Source: Plantibacter elymi (nom. nud.) (GTDB lineage Bacteria > Actinomycetota > Actinomycetes > Actinomycetales > Microbacteriaceae). From it: DNA of 64,000 bases. A program made the translations under genes and the position numbers. Numbering within the stretch: the first letter of the stretch is position 1; each line of letters opens with the position of its first letter. The notes under the pieces were generated by a model. It made no database searches. It was not told the origin of the DNA and saw only the letters and a list, made by a program, of their open reading frames with translations. The stretch covers positions 1-64,000 of the forward strand of contig NZ_FXWJ01000003.1 in assembly GCF_900177795.1 (NCBI RefSeq). Direction: 5' to 3'. Shown piece by piece: positions 31,458-39,593 of the stretch.

Positions 31458-31891
31458 GCGGCCTGGAGAGCCTCTACCAGGAGCTCATCCTCGACCACGC
31501 CCGCCAGCGCCACGGCTTCGGGTTGCGGGACGCGCCCGCCGCCGAGTCGCACCAGCTCAACCCCACCTGCGGCGACGAGGTCACCCTGCAGCTCCATCCC
31601 GGGCCCGACGGTCGTCTCGCACCGATCGCCTGGGAGGGACACGGCTGCTCGATCTCGCAGGCGTCGAGCTCCTGCTTGAGCGACCTCGCGGCAGGCCTCA
31701 CACCGTCCGAGCTCCAGGCCCTGGTCGACGAGTTCCGGACGGTCATCCGCTCGCGGGGCACGCTCGAGTTCGACGAGGAACGGTTCGGAGACGCCGCGGC
31801 GTTCAGTGGCGTCTCGCGCTACATCGCCCGCGTGAAGTGCGCCATGCTCCCCTGGGTCGCCGCCGAGGAGGCCATCACCCGCTTGCCGTGA
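31454..31891 (+). CDS. sufU: SufU-type sulfur acceptor
   Basis: The 145-residue protein has the zinc-binding ligands of SufU: C39 and D41 in 'NPTCGDE', C65 in 'GHGCSIS' and a last Cys in 'VKCAMLPW'. The SufU-specific insertion between the second and third ligand is present. It would accept persulfide sulfur from the SufS encoded just before, with which it is translationally coupled. Confidence 0.92.
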   Translation: MSGLESLYQELILDHARQRHGFGLRDAPAAESHQLNPTCGDEVTLQLHPGPDGRLAPIAWEGHGCSISQASSSCLSDLAAGLTPSELQALVDEFRTVIRSRGTLEFDEERFGDAAAFSGVSRYIARVKCAMLPWVAAEEAITRLP

Positions 31892-31899
31892 GCAGGCGC

Positions 31900-31934
31900 C
31901 CCGCCTCCGCCAGGCCGAGGCCTGTTCAGGCGGG
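31900..31934. terminator. Two-part hairpin between sufU and hisC
   Basis: The outer stem CCCGCCT/AGGCGGG (31900-31906 and 31928-31934) encloses an inner CAGGCC/GGCCTG stem (31911-31924). It lies at the convergent junction and overlaps the end of hisC. It is probably a shared terminator. Confidence 0.5.
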
Positions 31935-33005
31935 ACTGATCGCCGCCAGGGCCTCGAGGAACGCGGTCGTCTCCGCTTCGGTGCCCGCGGTCACCCGCAG
32001 GTGGTTCGGGATGCCGACGTCACGGATGAGGATCCCGCGCGCGAAGAGCGCCTCGAAGGCCGCGTGCGGATCGGCGACACCGCCGAACAGGACGAAGTTG
32101 GATCCGCTCCGCTTCGGGTCGTAGCCGAGACGCCCGAGCTCGACCACGAGACGATCACGCTGGGTCCGGATGTCGTCGACCATCGCCAGCATCTCGTCGG
32201 CGTGCCGGAGCGCGGCGGTCGCGGCCGCCTGCGTCAGGGCGCTCAGGTGGTACGGGAGCCGGACGAGTCTCAGTGCGTCGACGACCGCGGGGTCGGCGGC
32301 GAGGTACCCGAGGCGGACCCCGGCGAAGGCGAAGGCCTTGCTCATCGTCCTGGAGACGATCAGGCGCGGACGCCCCTCCAACAGCGTGAGCGCGCTCGCC
32401 TCGTCGTCCGGTGCGAACTCCGCATACGCTTCGTCGACGATCACCATGCCCCGCGACGCCTCGTACACCGCGGTGATGGTCTCGAGCGACAACGGTGTTC
32501 CGGTGGGGTTGTTGGGCGAGCAGAGGAACACGAGGTCGGGATCCGCCTCGGCCACCTGGCGCGCGGCGGTCTCGGGTGAGAGCTCGAACTCGGCGTCGCG
32601 CGTCGCGGGGATCCACCTGGTGCCGACGCCGGCGGCCAGGAGCGGATACATCGAGTACGTCGGCGTGAACCCGAGAAGTGATCGCCCGGGACCGCCGAAC
32701 GCCTGCAGGATGTGCTGCAGCACTTCGTTCGACCCGTTCCCCGCCCAGATCTGCCCCGGGGTCACCCCGTGACCCAGGTATCCCGCCAGCGCCTCCCTGA
32801 GTTCCGTGAACTCACGATCGGGGTATCGGTTCACCGTGAGGACCGCCGAGGCGAGGGATGCGACGATGTCGTGCGCGACCGCTTCAGGGATCGGGTGCGT
32901 GTTCTCGTTGACATTGAGCGCCACCGGCACCAGGGCCTGGGGAGCGCCGTACGGGCGCTGTCCTCGGAGGTCGTCGCGGATGGGGAGGTCGTCGAGAGCG
33001 GTCAC
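31926..33005 (-). CDS. hisC: Histidinol-phosphate aminotransferase
   Basis: This fold-type I PLP enzyme makes histidinol phosphate. The PLP lysine is in 'SRTMSKAFAFAGVRLGY', with 'CSPNNPTGTPL' and 'VDEAYAEF' as further active-site strands. The length is 359. It starts at GTG 33005 with TAGCAT 6 nt upstream, again leaderless. hisD, which usually precedes it, is absent; a permease gene is there instead. Confidence 0.93.
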   Translation of the reverse strand: MTALDDLPIRDDLRGQRPYGAPQALVPVALNVNENTHPIPEAVAHDIVASLASAVLTVNRYPDREFTELREALAGYLGHGVTPGQIWAGNGSNEVLQHILQAFGGPGRSLLGFTPTYSMYPLLAAGVGTRWIPATRDAEFELSPETAARQVAEADPDLVFLCSPNNPTGTPLSLETITAVYEASRGMVIVDEAYAEFAPDDEASALTLLEGRPRLIVSRTMSKAFAFAGVRLGYLAADPAVVDALRLVRLPYHLSALTQAAATAALRHADEMLAMVDDIRTQRDRLVVELGRLGYDPKRSGSNFVLFGGVADPHAAFEALFARGILIRDVGIPNHLRVTAGTEAETTAFLEALAAISPA

Positions 33006-33011
33006 TCCACA

Positions 33012-33017
33012 ATGCTA
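33012..33017 (-). promoter_or_regulatory. -10 hexamer of hisC, leaderless type
   Basis: TAGCAT lies 6 nt before the GTG start of hisC. It separates hisC transcription from the upstream permease gene. Confidence 0.5.
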
Positions 33018-33036
33018 GCCACTCCGACCGGCGCGC

Positions 33037-34497
33037 TCACTCCGCCTGACGCTCCCGACGAAGGACCTCGTGCCGGGGGCTCGCCGGGTTCAACAGCGAG
33101 TGGCGTCGCCCGTAGGCGAAGTACACGATGAGACCGATCACGAGCCAGACGCCGAACCGCAGCCAGGTCTCCCAGTGCAACTGCAGGATCAGGAAGCCGG
33201 ACGCCAGGACGCCGAACGCCGGAACGAACGGCATCAACGGCAACCGGAAGGAGCGGGGCTCGTCCGGCTTCGTGTACCGGAACACGATCACGGACACGCA
33301 GACCACGATGAAGGCGGCCAGGATGCCGATGTTCGTGAGGTCGGCGACCTGCTTGATCGGGAACACGCCGGCGAAGACGGCGGCCGCGCCGCCGGCGATC
33401 CAGGTCACCCGCTGCGGCACGCCTCGCCGGTCCGTGCGCGAGAACCACCGCGGAAGGAGACCGTCGCGACTCATCGAGAACCAGACGCGGGTGACGCCCA
33501 ACAGGAACGTCAACATCACGGTGAGGATCGACAGGACGGCGAACACGGAGATGATCGTCGCCACCACGGGCAGCCCGACGCTCTGGAACGCCGATGCGAA
33601 CCCGGCCGTGGGGTCGATGTCGGTGTAGTTCTGCATGCCGGTCAGCACGAGGGTGGCCGCGACGTACAGGAGCATCGCGATGATGAGGGAGAGGATGATC
33701 GCCTTCGGCATGTGCTTCTTGCCGTCCTTCGCCTCCTCGGCCGCCGTACTCATCGCGTCGTATCCGAAGACCGCGAAGAAGACCGTCGCGGCACCGGCGA
33801 ACACCGGCCCGAACCCGCTGGGGAGGAACGGATCGTAGTTCTCCGCGTCGATGTAGAAGACACCGAGGCCGATGATGAACAGGATGAGCAGGACCTTGAT
33901 CCCGACCGCGACGAGCTCGAATCGACCGAAGGCTTTCGTCCCGCGACTTAGGATGAAGGTCACGAGGAGACAGACGAAGATGGCGGGGAGATTGACGAGG
34001 CCACCCTTCCCCTCGTCCGCGGTGGAGGTCATCCAGGCCGGCATGTGGATTCCGATGCCGGACAGGAAGGCGTCGAAGTAGCCGGAGATCCCGATCGCGA
34101 CCACCGCGACGATCGCGATGTACTCGAGCAACAGGTCCCAGCCGATGAACCACCCGATGATCTCGCCGAGCGCCACATACCCGTAGGTGTAGGCGGACCC
34201 GGCCCTCGGGATCATGCCGGCGAACTCCGCGTACGACAACGCTGCGGCCGCGGAGGCGAGACCCGCGATCAGGAACGAGAAGAGGACTGCCGGCCCGACA
34301 GCGGGCGAGGTCTCGCTCCCATGAGCGACGAGTCCGGCAAGTGAGAAGATCCCCACGCCGATGATGCCACCGACCCCGATGGCCGTGAGTTGCCAGAGCC
34401 CGAGGCTCTTGAACAGCTTCGAACCGGAGGTCTCATCCTCGATCTCCGCGATCGGCTTCTTCCGGAGCAGCGAGCGGCTCCGATCGTCTGTACTCAT
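33037..34497 (-). CDS. APC-superfamily amino-acid permease (cationic amino-acid transporter type)
   Basis: The 486-residue protein has about twelve to thirteen membrane helices. The first contains the APC substrate motif 'GVGGIIGVGIFSLAG', followed by 'AALSYAEFAGMIPRAGSAYTY'. The N-terminal 'RKKPIAEIE' and overall pattern match the bacterial CAT/YfnA subfamily. The substrate is probably a cationic or branched amino acid; this is not decided by sequence. The Shine-Dalgarno GGAGG lies before ATG 34497. Confidence 0.85.
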   Translation of the reverse strand: MSTDDRSRSLLRKKPIAEIEDETSGSKLFKSLGLWQLTAIGVGGIIGVGIFSLAGLVAHGSETSPAVGPAVLFSFLIAGLASAAAALSYAEFAGMIPRAGSAYTYGYVALGEIIGWFIGWDLLLEYIAIVAVVAIGISGYFDAFLSGIGIHMPAWMTSTADEGKGGLVNLPAIFVCLLVTFILSRGTKAFGRFELVAVGIKVLLILFIIGLGVFYIDAENYDPFLPSGFGPVFAGAATVFFAVFGYDAMSTAAEEAKDGKKHMPKAIILSLIIAMLLYVAATLVLTGMQNYTDIDPTAGFASAFQSVGLPVVATIISVFAVLSILTVMLTFLLGVTRVWFSMSRDGLLPRWFSRTDRRGVPQRVTWIAGGAAAVFAGVFPIKQVADLTNIGILAAFIVVCVSVIVFRYTKPDEPRSFRLPLMPFVPAFGVLASGFLILQLHWETWLRFGVWLVIGLIVYFAYGRRHSLLNPASPRHEVLRRERQAE

Positions 34498-34586
34498 GCT
34501 TGCCTCCGACGATGCTGCGGGCGTCGTTGCACCGCGCCATCTACGATAGCTGAGAACCAGCGCGGAGTGACCCGCCGATTGTCGGC

Positions 34587-34979
34587 CTACTCGGCCGCGT
34601 ACCGCTGCGGGATCGCCAGGCGCTGCCCGGGCTCGACACCGGCGGTGCTCAGCTGATTGAGGTTCATGATCTCGGCGATGACGTCGCGCGGGTCGGCGTC
34701 GGGTGCGATGGACTCGGCCAGCTGCCAGAGCGACTCGCCCGGGTCGACCGTGATGTACGTGAACGTGGCGCCCGCCGCCGCCGTGTTGGCCGCGGCCCCG
34801 CCTGCGGAGAGCCCGACGACCGCGACGCCGATGACCAGCGGGATGGCGGCGAGCGTGGTGAAGACGACGCGACCGCGCTTCGTCAGGCGGAGTCGGCGTG
34901 TGGACGGTGCGTCCGACGTCGGTGCCTGCGCCGTCCGTGCGGGAAGCGCCCGGTGGGACCCGATCAGTGCTGCGCTCAT
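34587..34979 (-). CDS. LysM-domain membrane protein, probable SOS-induced division inhibitor
   Basis: The 130-residue protein has a basic N-terminal part, one membrane helix (about 38-60) and an extracytoplasmic LysM domain (about 74-125: '[16 protein letters not shown]', '[11 protein letters not shown]', '[11 protein letters not shown]'). It is divergent from lexA, and its promoter carries a LexA-type box. By position and architecture it is analogous to YneA of Bacillus and DivS of Corynebacterium, which block division during DNA damage. A good GGAGG precedes ATG 34979. Confidence 0.75.
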   Translation of the reverse strand: MSAALIGSHRALPARTAQAPTSDAPSTRRLRLTKRGRVVFTTLAAIPLVIGVAVVGLSAGGAAANTAAAGATFTYITVDPGESLWQLAESIAPDADPRDVIAEIMNLNQLSTAGVEPGQRLAIPQRYAAE

Positions 34980-35051
34980 GTCAACCCTCCAAGAGTGTGC
35001 TCATCGTGTGATGAGGACTCGTACCCGACACTCGACCAGGAGTGCCGGATA

Positions 35052-35065
35052 CGAACCTGTGTTCC
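35052..35065. promoter_or_regulatory. LexA box 1 (LysM gene side)
   Basis: CGAACCTGTGTTCC fits the gram-positive SOS consensus CGAAC-RNRY-GTTYC with one mismatch. It lies immediately downstream of the LysM gene -10 hexamer, over the expected transcription start. Confidence 0.75.
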
Positions 35066-35066
35066 G

Positions 35067-35095
35067 AATATATCTTCGATTGTTCGAATACTCAA
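35067..35095 (-). promoter_or_regulatory. Promoter of the LysM gene
   Basis: On the minus strand TTGAGT (35090-35095), a 17-nt spacer and TATATT (35067-35072) make one of the best promoters in the window. It is about 90 bp before the gene and is flanked by LexA box 1. Confidence 0.75.
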
Positions 35096-35137
35096 CCCTG
35101 TCTTCGTACCTGAGACGCGCGGGATCGGCGACACGCT

Positions 35138-35151
35138 CGAACAGATGTTTG
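35138..35151. promoter_or_regulatory. LexA box 2 (lexA side)
   Basis: CGAACAGATGTTTG fits the SOS consensus with one mismatch. It overlaps the -35 hexamer of the lexA promoter at 35149-35154, as expected for autoregulation. Confidence 0.75.
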
Positions 35152-35177
35152 TCTGGACGAGCTGGTGCGGATACAGT
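35149..35177 (+). promoter_or_regulatory. Promoter of lexA
   Basis: TTGTCT (35149-35154), a 17-nt spacer and TACAGT (35172-35177) lie about 70 bp before the lexA start. Confidence 0.65.
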
Positions 35178-35250
35178 TTCGAGTGTTGGAAGCAGTACAC
35201 CACCACCCACCGACATCGGTCACCGACAGCCGATCAGGGCAGGAGCGAAG

Positions 35251-35949
35251 ATGGCAGCGAACACGGCGGGCGACGGAGCCCGGGAGCGCCAGATCGGCGG
35301 CACCCGGCGACGGAAGAGCCTGAGCGACAAGCAGCTGGCGATCCTCGACGTCATCCAGCGCTCGGTCTCGCAGCGCGGATATCCGCCGAGCATGCGCGAG
35401 ATCGGCGACGCCGTCGGGCTCGCCTCCCTGTCGAGTGTCACGCACCAACTCGGACAGCTCGAACTCAGCGGATACCTCCGACGCGATCCCAACCGTCCCC
35501 GCGCCATCGAGGTGCTCATCGACCTGCCGAGCGCCGTCGAGGGCAGCGACCCCGACTCCGCTCCCCCGGTCGGCGACGCCGCCATGGTCCCGCTCGTCGG
35601 TCGCATCGCCGCAGGCATCCCGATCACGGCCGAGCAGCAGGTCGAGGAGATCTTCCCCCTGCCGCGTCAGCTGGTCGGCAAGGGCAGTCTGTTCATGCTG
35701 AAGGTCGTCGGCGACTCGATGGTCGACGCCGCGATCTGCGACGGCGACTGGGTCGTCATCCGCGAGCAGAAGACCGCCGAGAACGGCGAGATCGTCGCGG
35801 CCATGCTCGACGAGGAGGCGACCGTGAAGGTGTTCCGCCAGCGCGACGGTCACACCTGGCTGCTCCCCCGGAACTCGGCCTTCGAACCGATCCTCGGCGA
35901 CCACGCCGAGGTCCTCGGCAAGGTCGTCGCCGTGCTCCGGACGGTCTGA
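35251..35949 (+). CDS. lexA: SOS repressor LexA
   Basis: LexA represses damage-inducible genes and cleaves itself when stimulated by RecA. The winged helix-turn-helix is at about 23-85 ('[13 protein letters not shown]', '[19 protein letters not shown]'). The self-cleavage site A121-G122 lies in 'GRIAAGIPI', and the catalytic dyad is S156 ('GDSM') and K193 ('ATVKVF'). ATG 35251 has AGGAG 5 nt upstream. The length is 232. Its own promoter has a LexA box. Confidence 0.97.
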   Translation: MAANTAGDGARERQIGGTRRRKSLSDKQLAILDVIQRSVSQRGYPPSMREIGDAVGLASLSSVTHQLGQLELSGYLRRDPNRPRAIEVLIDLPSAVEGSDPDSAPPVGDAAMVPLVGRIAAGIPITAEQQVEEIFPLPRQLVGKGSLFMLKVVGDSMVDAAICDGDWVVIREQKTAENGEIVAAMLDEEATVKVFRQRDGHTWLLPRNSAFEPILGDHAEVLGKVVAVLRTV

Positions 35950-35976
35950 CCGCCCGGACCACTCCGCGACACCGAT

Positions 35977-36012
35977 GAGGGCCGGGACGATCCATGGATC
36001 GTCCCGGCCCTC
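35977..36012. terminator. Perfect 36-bp palindromic terminator between lexA and metE
   Basis: Arms of 18 bp (35977-35994 and 35995-36012) are exact inverse complements, beginning GAGGGCCGGGAC. With G-T pairs the stem extends about 3 bp further. It separates convergent lexA and metE and would work in both directions. Confidence 0.8.
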
Positions 36013-36033
36013 GTCCGTGCCGGACCGACGACG

Positions 36034-38361
36034 TCAGCCGGTCGCACCGACCCGTGCGCGGACCGCACGCGTGGCCTCGACGATGTTGGCGAGGGAGGCG
36101 ACCGTCTCCTCGTAGCCTCGCGTCTTGAGTCCGCAGTCCGGGTTCACCCAGACCTGGCGCTGCGGGATCCCCTCCAGTGCGATCTCGAGCAGCGCCGTCA
36201 CCTCCGCGACGCTCGGCACCCGAGGCGAGTGGATGTCGTAGACACCCGGGCCGATGCCGTGGTCGAAACCACTCGCCCGGATGTCGGACACGACCTCCAT
36301 CCGAGACCGTGCCGCCTCGATGCTCGTCACGTCGGCGTCCAGGCGTCGGATCGCGTCGATCACCACGCCGAACTCGGAGTAGCAGAGGTGGGTGTGGATC
36401 TGCGTCTCGGCCCGCACGCCCGCGGTCGCCAGCCGGAAGGAGCCCACCGACCAGTCGAGGTACCGCCCCTGGTCGGCCCGCCGGAGCGGGAGCAGTTCGC
36501 GGAGTGCGGGTTCGTCGACCTGGATGATGCGGATGCCGGCCCGCTCCAGGTCGGCGATCTCGTCACGCAGGGCGAGGGCGACCTGGTTCGCCGTCTCGGC
36601 GAGCGGTTGGTCGTCGCGCACGAACGACCAGGCGAGGATCGTCACCGGACCCGTGAGCATCCCCTTCACCGGCTTGGTGGTCAACGACTGCGTGTAGGCC
36701 GACCACTCGACCGTGATCGGCGCCGGCCGTGAGACGTCACCCCACAGGATCGACGGACGGGTGCATCGCGAACCGTAGGACTGCACCCACCCGTGCTCCG
36801 TCACGGCGAACCCGTCGAGGTGCTCGGCGAAGTACTGGACCATGTCGTTGCGCTCGGGCTCACCGTGGACGACGACGTCGATGCCGAGGTCCTCCTGCAG
36901 CGCCACGACGCGCCCGATCTCCGCGCGCATCGTCGCGACGTAGGCCTCCTCGTCGAGCGTCCCGGCGACCCGCTGCGCGCGGGCGCGACGGATGTCGCCG
37001 GTCTGCGGGAAGGAGCCGATCGTGGTCGTCGGGAGGAACGGCAGGCCGAGCGCCTGCTCCTGCGCCGTGGCGCGCTCCTGGTAGTCGTCTCGGGTGAAGT
37101 CCGCTGGTGCGAGCGCTGCCGTCCGTGCGCGGATGGCGGCATCGACGACCCCGGGCGCGGCGAGCCGATCGTCGAGCGCGGCCGACGCTGCGGTGAGCTC
37201 GTCCGCGATGGACGCACGCCCCCGGGTGAGACCACGTGCGAGGACCGCGATCTGATCCACCTTCTGGTCGGCGAAGGCGAGCCAGCTCCGCAAACGCGGG
37301 TCGAGCTTCGTCTCCACCGACACGTCGTGCGGGACGTGCAGGAGGGACGTCGAGGTGGACACCGCGAGCTGCGGGAAGCGCTGCGCCGCGCTCGCGAGCA
37401 GGTCGGCCGCGGCCACGAGGTCGCCGCGCCACACGTTGTGGCCGTCGATCACTCCCGCGACGACGGTCTTCGACGCGAGTCCGGGAGACGAGTCCGGCAG
37501 GCCTCCTCGGATGAGGTCGACACCGACCGCCTCGACCCCCGAGTCGGCCAGCACCGGGAGGGCGTCGCCCAAGGCGCCGTAGGGAGCCGCGACGAAGATC
37601 GACGGACGGTCGGACACGGCGGACAGGACGGCCGTCGATCGCTCGATCGCCGCAAGGACCGTCGCCCTCGGCACGTCGAACGTCTCCGACACGAGTGCGG
37701 GTTCGTCGAGCTGTACCCAGGGCGCGCCGGCAGCGGCCAGACGCTGGAGGAGTTCCGCGTAGACGGGCAGCAGCGCCTCCAGTCGATCGATCGGGGCGAA
37801 CCCCTCGGAGGCCCCGTCGGCCGCCTTCGACAGCAGCAGGAACGTCACGGGGCCCACGATCACCGGCCGCGTCACGTAGCCCTCGGCGAGGCCCTCGCGG
37901 AACTGTTCGATCACTCGGTCGTCGGCGAGCGCGAACGGCGTCGACTCGCCGATCTCCGGGACGAGGTAGTGGTAATTCGAGTCGAACCACTTCGTCATCT
38001 CGAGCGGGGCGAGGTCGCCGGCGCCACGAGCGATCGTGAACGCCCCGGCGAGATCGACCCGACCGTCGGCCCCGAGGAGCGACGAGAAGCGCTCCGGGAC
38101 GGCGCCGACGGTGAGCGCGGCGTCCAGGACCTGGTCGTAGAACGAGAAGCTCTCGGGGATCGCGGCGTTCGTCGGGTCGAGGCCGAGCCCAGCGAGGCGG
38201 GCACGCGTGGCGGCGCGCAGCTCGGAGGCCGTCCGCTCGAGCGCCTCGGCATCGATCCGGCCGGCCCAGAAGGACTCGACGGCGCGCTTCAACTCCCGGT
38301 TCGGCCCGATGCGCGGGTAGCCGAGGATGGTGCCGACGGGGAATGCGGAGGTGGGGTTCAT
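36034..38361 (-). CDS. metE: Cobalamin-independent methionine synthase
   Basis: It methylates homocysteine with methyltetrahydrofolate polyglutamate to give methionine. The 775-residue length and two-barrel layout are typical. The N barrel starts 'GTILGYPRIGPNRELKRAVE'. The C barrel has 'PTTTIGSFPQTGDIRRAR', the zinc ligands in 'IHTHLCYSEFG' (His and Cys), and the last Cys in 'VWVNPDCGLKTRGY'. Its ATG overlaps the metF stop (ATGA), so the methyl donor and its user are coupled. Confidence 0.97.
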   Translation of the reverse strand: MNPTSAFPVGTILGYPRIGPNRELKRAVESFWAGRIDAEALERTASELRAATRARLAGLGLDPTNAAIPESFSFYDQVLDAALTVGAVPERFSSLLGADGRVDLAGAFTIARGAGDLAPLEMTKWFDSNYHYLVPEIGESTPFALADDRVIEQFREGLAEGYVTRPVIVGPVTFLLLSKAADGASEGFAPIDRLEALLPVYAELLQRLAAAGAPWVQLDEPALVSETFDVPRATVLAAIERSTAVLSAVSDRPSIFVAAPYGALGDALPVLADSGVEAVGVDLIRGGLPDSSPGLASKTVVAGVIDGHNVWRGDLVAAADLLASAAQRFPQLAVSTSTSLLHVPHDVSVETKLDPRLRSWLAFADQKVDQIAVLARGLTRGRASIADELTAASAALDDRLAAPGVVDAAIRARTAALAPADFTRDDYQERATAQEQALGLPFLPTTTIGSFPQTGDIRRARAQRVAGTLDEEAYVATMRAEIGRVVALQEDLGIDVVVHGEPERNDMVQYFAEHLDGFAVTEHGWVQSYGSRCTRPSILWGDVSRPAPITVEWSAYTQSLTTKPVKGMLTGPVTILAWSFVRDDQPLAETANQVALALRDEIADLERAGIRIIQVDEPALRELLPLRRADQGRYLDWSVGSFRLATAGVRAETQIHTHLCYSEFGVVIDAIRRLDADVTSIEAARSRMEVVSDIRASGFDHGIGPGVYDIHSPRVPSVAEVTALLEIALEGIPQRQVWVNPDCGLKTRGYEETVASLANIVEATRAVRARVGATG

Positions 38362-39356
38362 CGTGCGTCCTTGCTGGTGAGTGGATCGGGGATGGGATGG
38401 CGGACCGGTCGGTCGTCGTGCACGGGGATGCCGGCGCGGTGCAACACGTCGAGCACCGTCCGATGCTGGTTGAAGGCGTAGAGGTGGACGCCCGGCGCGC
38501 CGCCCGCGACGACGTCGCGGATGAGTCGGGCGGAGTAGTCGGTGCCGATGTCGATCCGTCCCGCTTCGTCCGGCTCGACCTCCAGCGCGATGGCCAGGTC
38601 GCTCGGGAGCGCCTCGCCGCTGAGCTCGAGCACCCGACGCAGTCGCGCCGGACTCGTGATGGGCATCACGCCCGGCAGGATCGGCATGGTGACGCCGTGA
38701 CGTCTCGCACGTTCGGCGAAGGCGAGGTAGTCGTCGGCATGGAAGAAGAGCTGGGTGATGGCGAGCGTCGCCCCCGCCGCCTGCTTGGCCAACAGGGTGT
38801 CGAGGTCCTGCGTCGTCGACCGTGAGCGCGGGTGGCCGTTGGGGAACGCCGCGACGGCGATCCGCGGCCGATGGCGTCGCCCGAGCTGCACCGCGCCCGG
38901 GAGGCCGACCAGCGACCCCTCGGCGTACGGCTCGTGCTCGGCACTGACCCGGCCGATGAGCTGCACGAGTTCCGCGGCACTCCCCAGATCACCGAGGAAG
39001 GCGTCCCCTTCGACGGCTCCGGCGGGCGGGTCGCCGCGGAGCGCGAGGAAACTGTGCACCCCGGCATCGAGGAAGTCCTTGATGAGCCGGCTGGCCTGCG
39101 CGTGCGTCGATCCGACGCACGTGAGATGGGCCATCGGGTCCACCGAGGTCGACGTCCGGATGCTCCGCAGCACATCGAGGCTGGCCGTTCGCGAGGAACC
39201 ACCGGCGCCGAAGGTGACCGAGATGAACTCCGGGCCGGCGGCGGCCAGGTGCTCGACCGTCCGTGCGAGCGCGAGGCCGCCGTCGAGCGTCTTCGGCGGG
39301 TACAGCTCGAACGAGAAGGGGGTACGCCTGGGACAGGCCGGCTCCGTCGTGGTCAT
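38358..39356 (-). CDS. metF: Methylenetetrahydrofolate reductase
   Basis: It makes 5-methyl-THF for MetE. The TIM barrel begins 'FSFELYPPKTLDGG' and holds the FAD/folate motifs 'FISVTFGAGGSSR', 'HLTCVGST', 'FLALRGDPP' and 'ITQLFFHADDYL'. I start it at ATG 39356 (332 residues); a longer in-frame reading upstream is Pro/Ala-rich, unlike the family. The Shine-Dalgarno is weak. It heads the metF-metE operon after a structured leader. Confidence 0.94.
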   Translation of the reverse strand: MTTTEPACPRRTPFSFELYPPKTLDGGLALARTVEHLAAAGPEFISVTFGAGGSSRTASLDVLRSIRTSTSVDPMAHLTCVGSTHAQASRLIKDFLDAGVHSFLALRGDPPAGAVEGDAFLGDLGSAAELVQLIGRVSAEHEPYAEGSLVGLPGAVQLGRRHRPRIAVAAFPNGHPRSRSTTQDLDTLLAKQAAGATLAITQLFFHADDYLAFAERARRHGVTMPILPGVMPITSPARLRRVLELSGEALPSDLAIALEVEPDEAGRIDIGTDYSARLIRDVVAGGAPGVHLYAFNQHRTVLDVLHRAGIPVHDDRPVRHPIPDPLTSKDAR

Positions 39357-39385
39357 GAGGTCTCGTCTCGGTGGCAGCGGATCGA

Positions 39386-39447
39386 GAGCCGGCGACCACG
39401 CAGCACGCAGCGGTTCCGCTGGTGTGTCGTGGGCGGGTGCCGGGCTC
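39386..39447 (-). ncRNA. Structured 5' leader of metF-metE, candidate cis-regulatory RNA
   Basis: Three nested stems occur: GAGCC(C)GGC with GCCGGCTC (with one bulge), CCACG with CGTGG, and CAGCGG with CCGCTG. The element ends 30 nt before the metF ATG. I see no signature of SAM, SAH or cobalamin riboswitches. In such a GC-rich genome a chance hairpin remains possible. Confidence 0.35.
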
Positions 39448-39493
39448 GGCTGTCGCTCCGAATCCGCCGGTGAGGGCGGGTACGATGCGCACG

Positions 39494-39499
39494 ACGATA
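39494..39499 (-). promoter_or_regulatory. Possible -10 hexamer of metF
   Basis: TATCGT is placed to give a leader of about 130 nt. The -35 region is weak (TCGCGC at 17 nt). Confidence 0.35.
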
Positions 39500-39522
39500 G
39501 CAACGCCGGACGATCCGCGCGA

Positions 39523-39536
39523 CGGACATCTGTCCG
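39523..39536. promoter_or_regulatory. Inverted repeat in the metF / lipoprotein intergenic region
   Basis: CGGACA and TGTCCG flank a 2-bp spacer. It lies directly upstream of the likely metF -35 region and 58 bp before the divergent gene's start. It may be an operator for a methionine or sulfur regulator; this is inference. Confidence 0.4.
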
Positions 39537-39581
39537 ACAGCGTCATCCTGCGACACATTCCCCCCGGCGGCGCTCTGGTCC

Positions 39582-39587
39582 TACGCT
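39582..39587 (+). promoter_or_regulatory. -10 hexamer of the lipoprotein gene, leaderless type
   Basis: TACGCT lies 6 nt before ATG 39594, with no Shine-Dalgarno. Confidence 0.5.
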
Positions 39588-39593
39588 GATGCC

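Noticed and set aside
34657-35949. lexA starting far upstream within the LysM gene region
   Set aside because: The extension has no similarity to LexA and crosses both promoters. ATG 35251 has AGGAG and gives the normal N terminus.
35977-36012. The 36-bp palindrome as a novel regulatory site
   Set aside because: It lies between two convergent genes, where a bidirectional terminator is the simplest explanation.
39357-39593. SAM or cobalamin riboswitch upstream of metF
   Set aside because: The conserved boxes of these classes were looked for and not found. Only an unclassified structured leader is reported.
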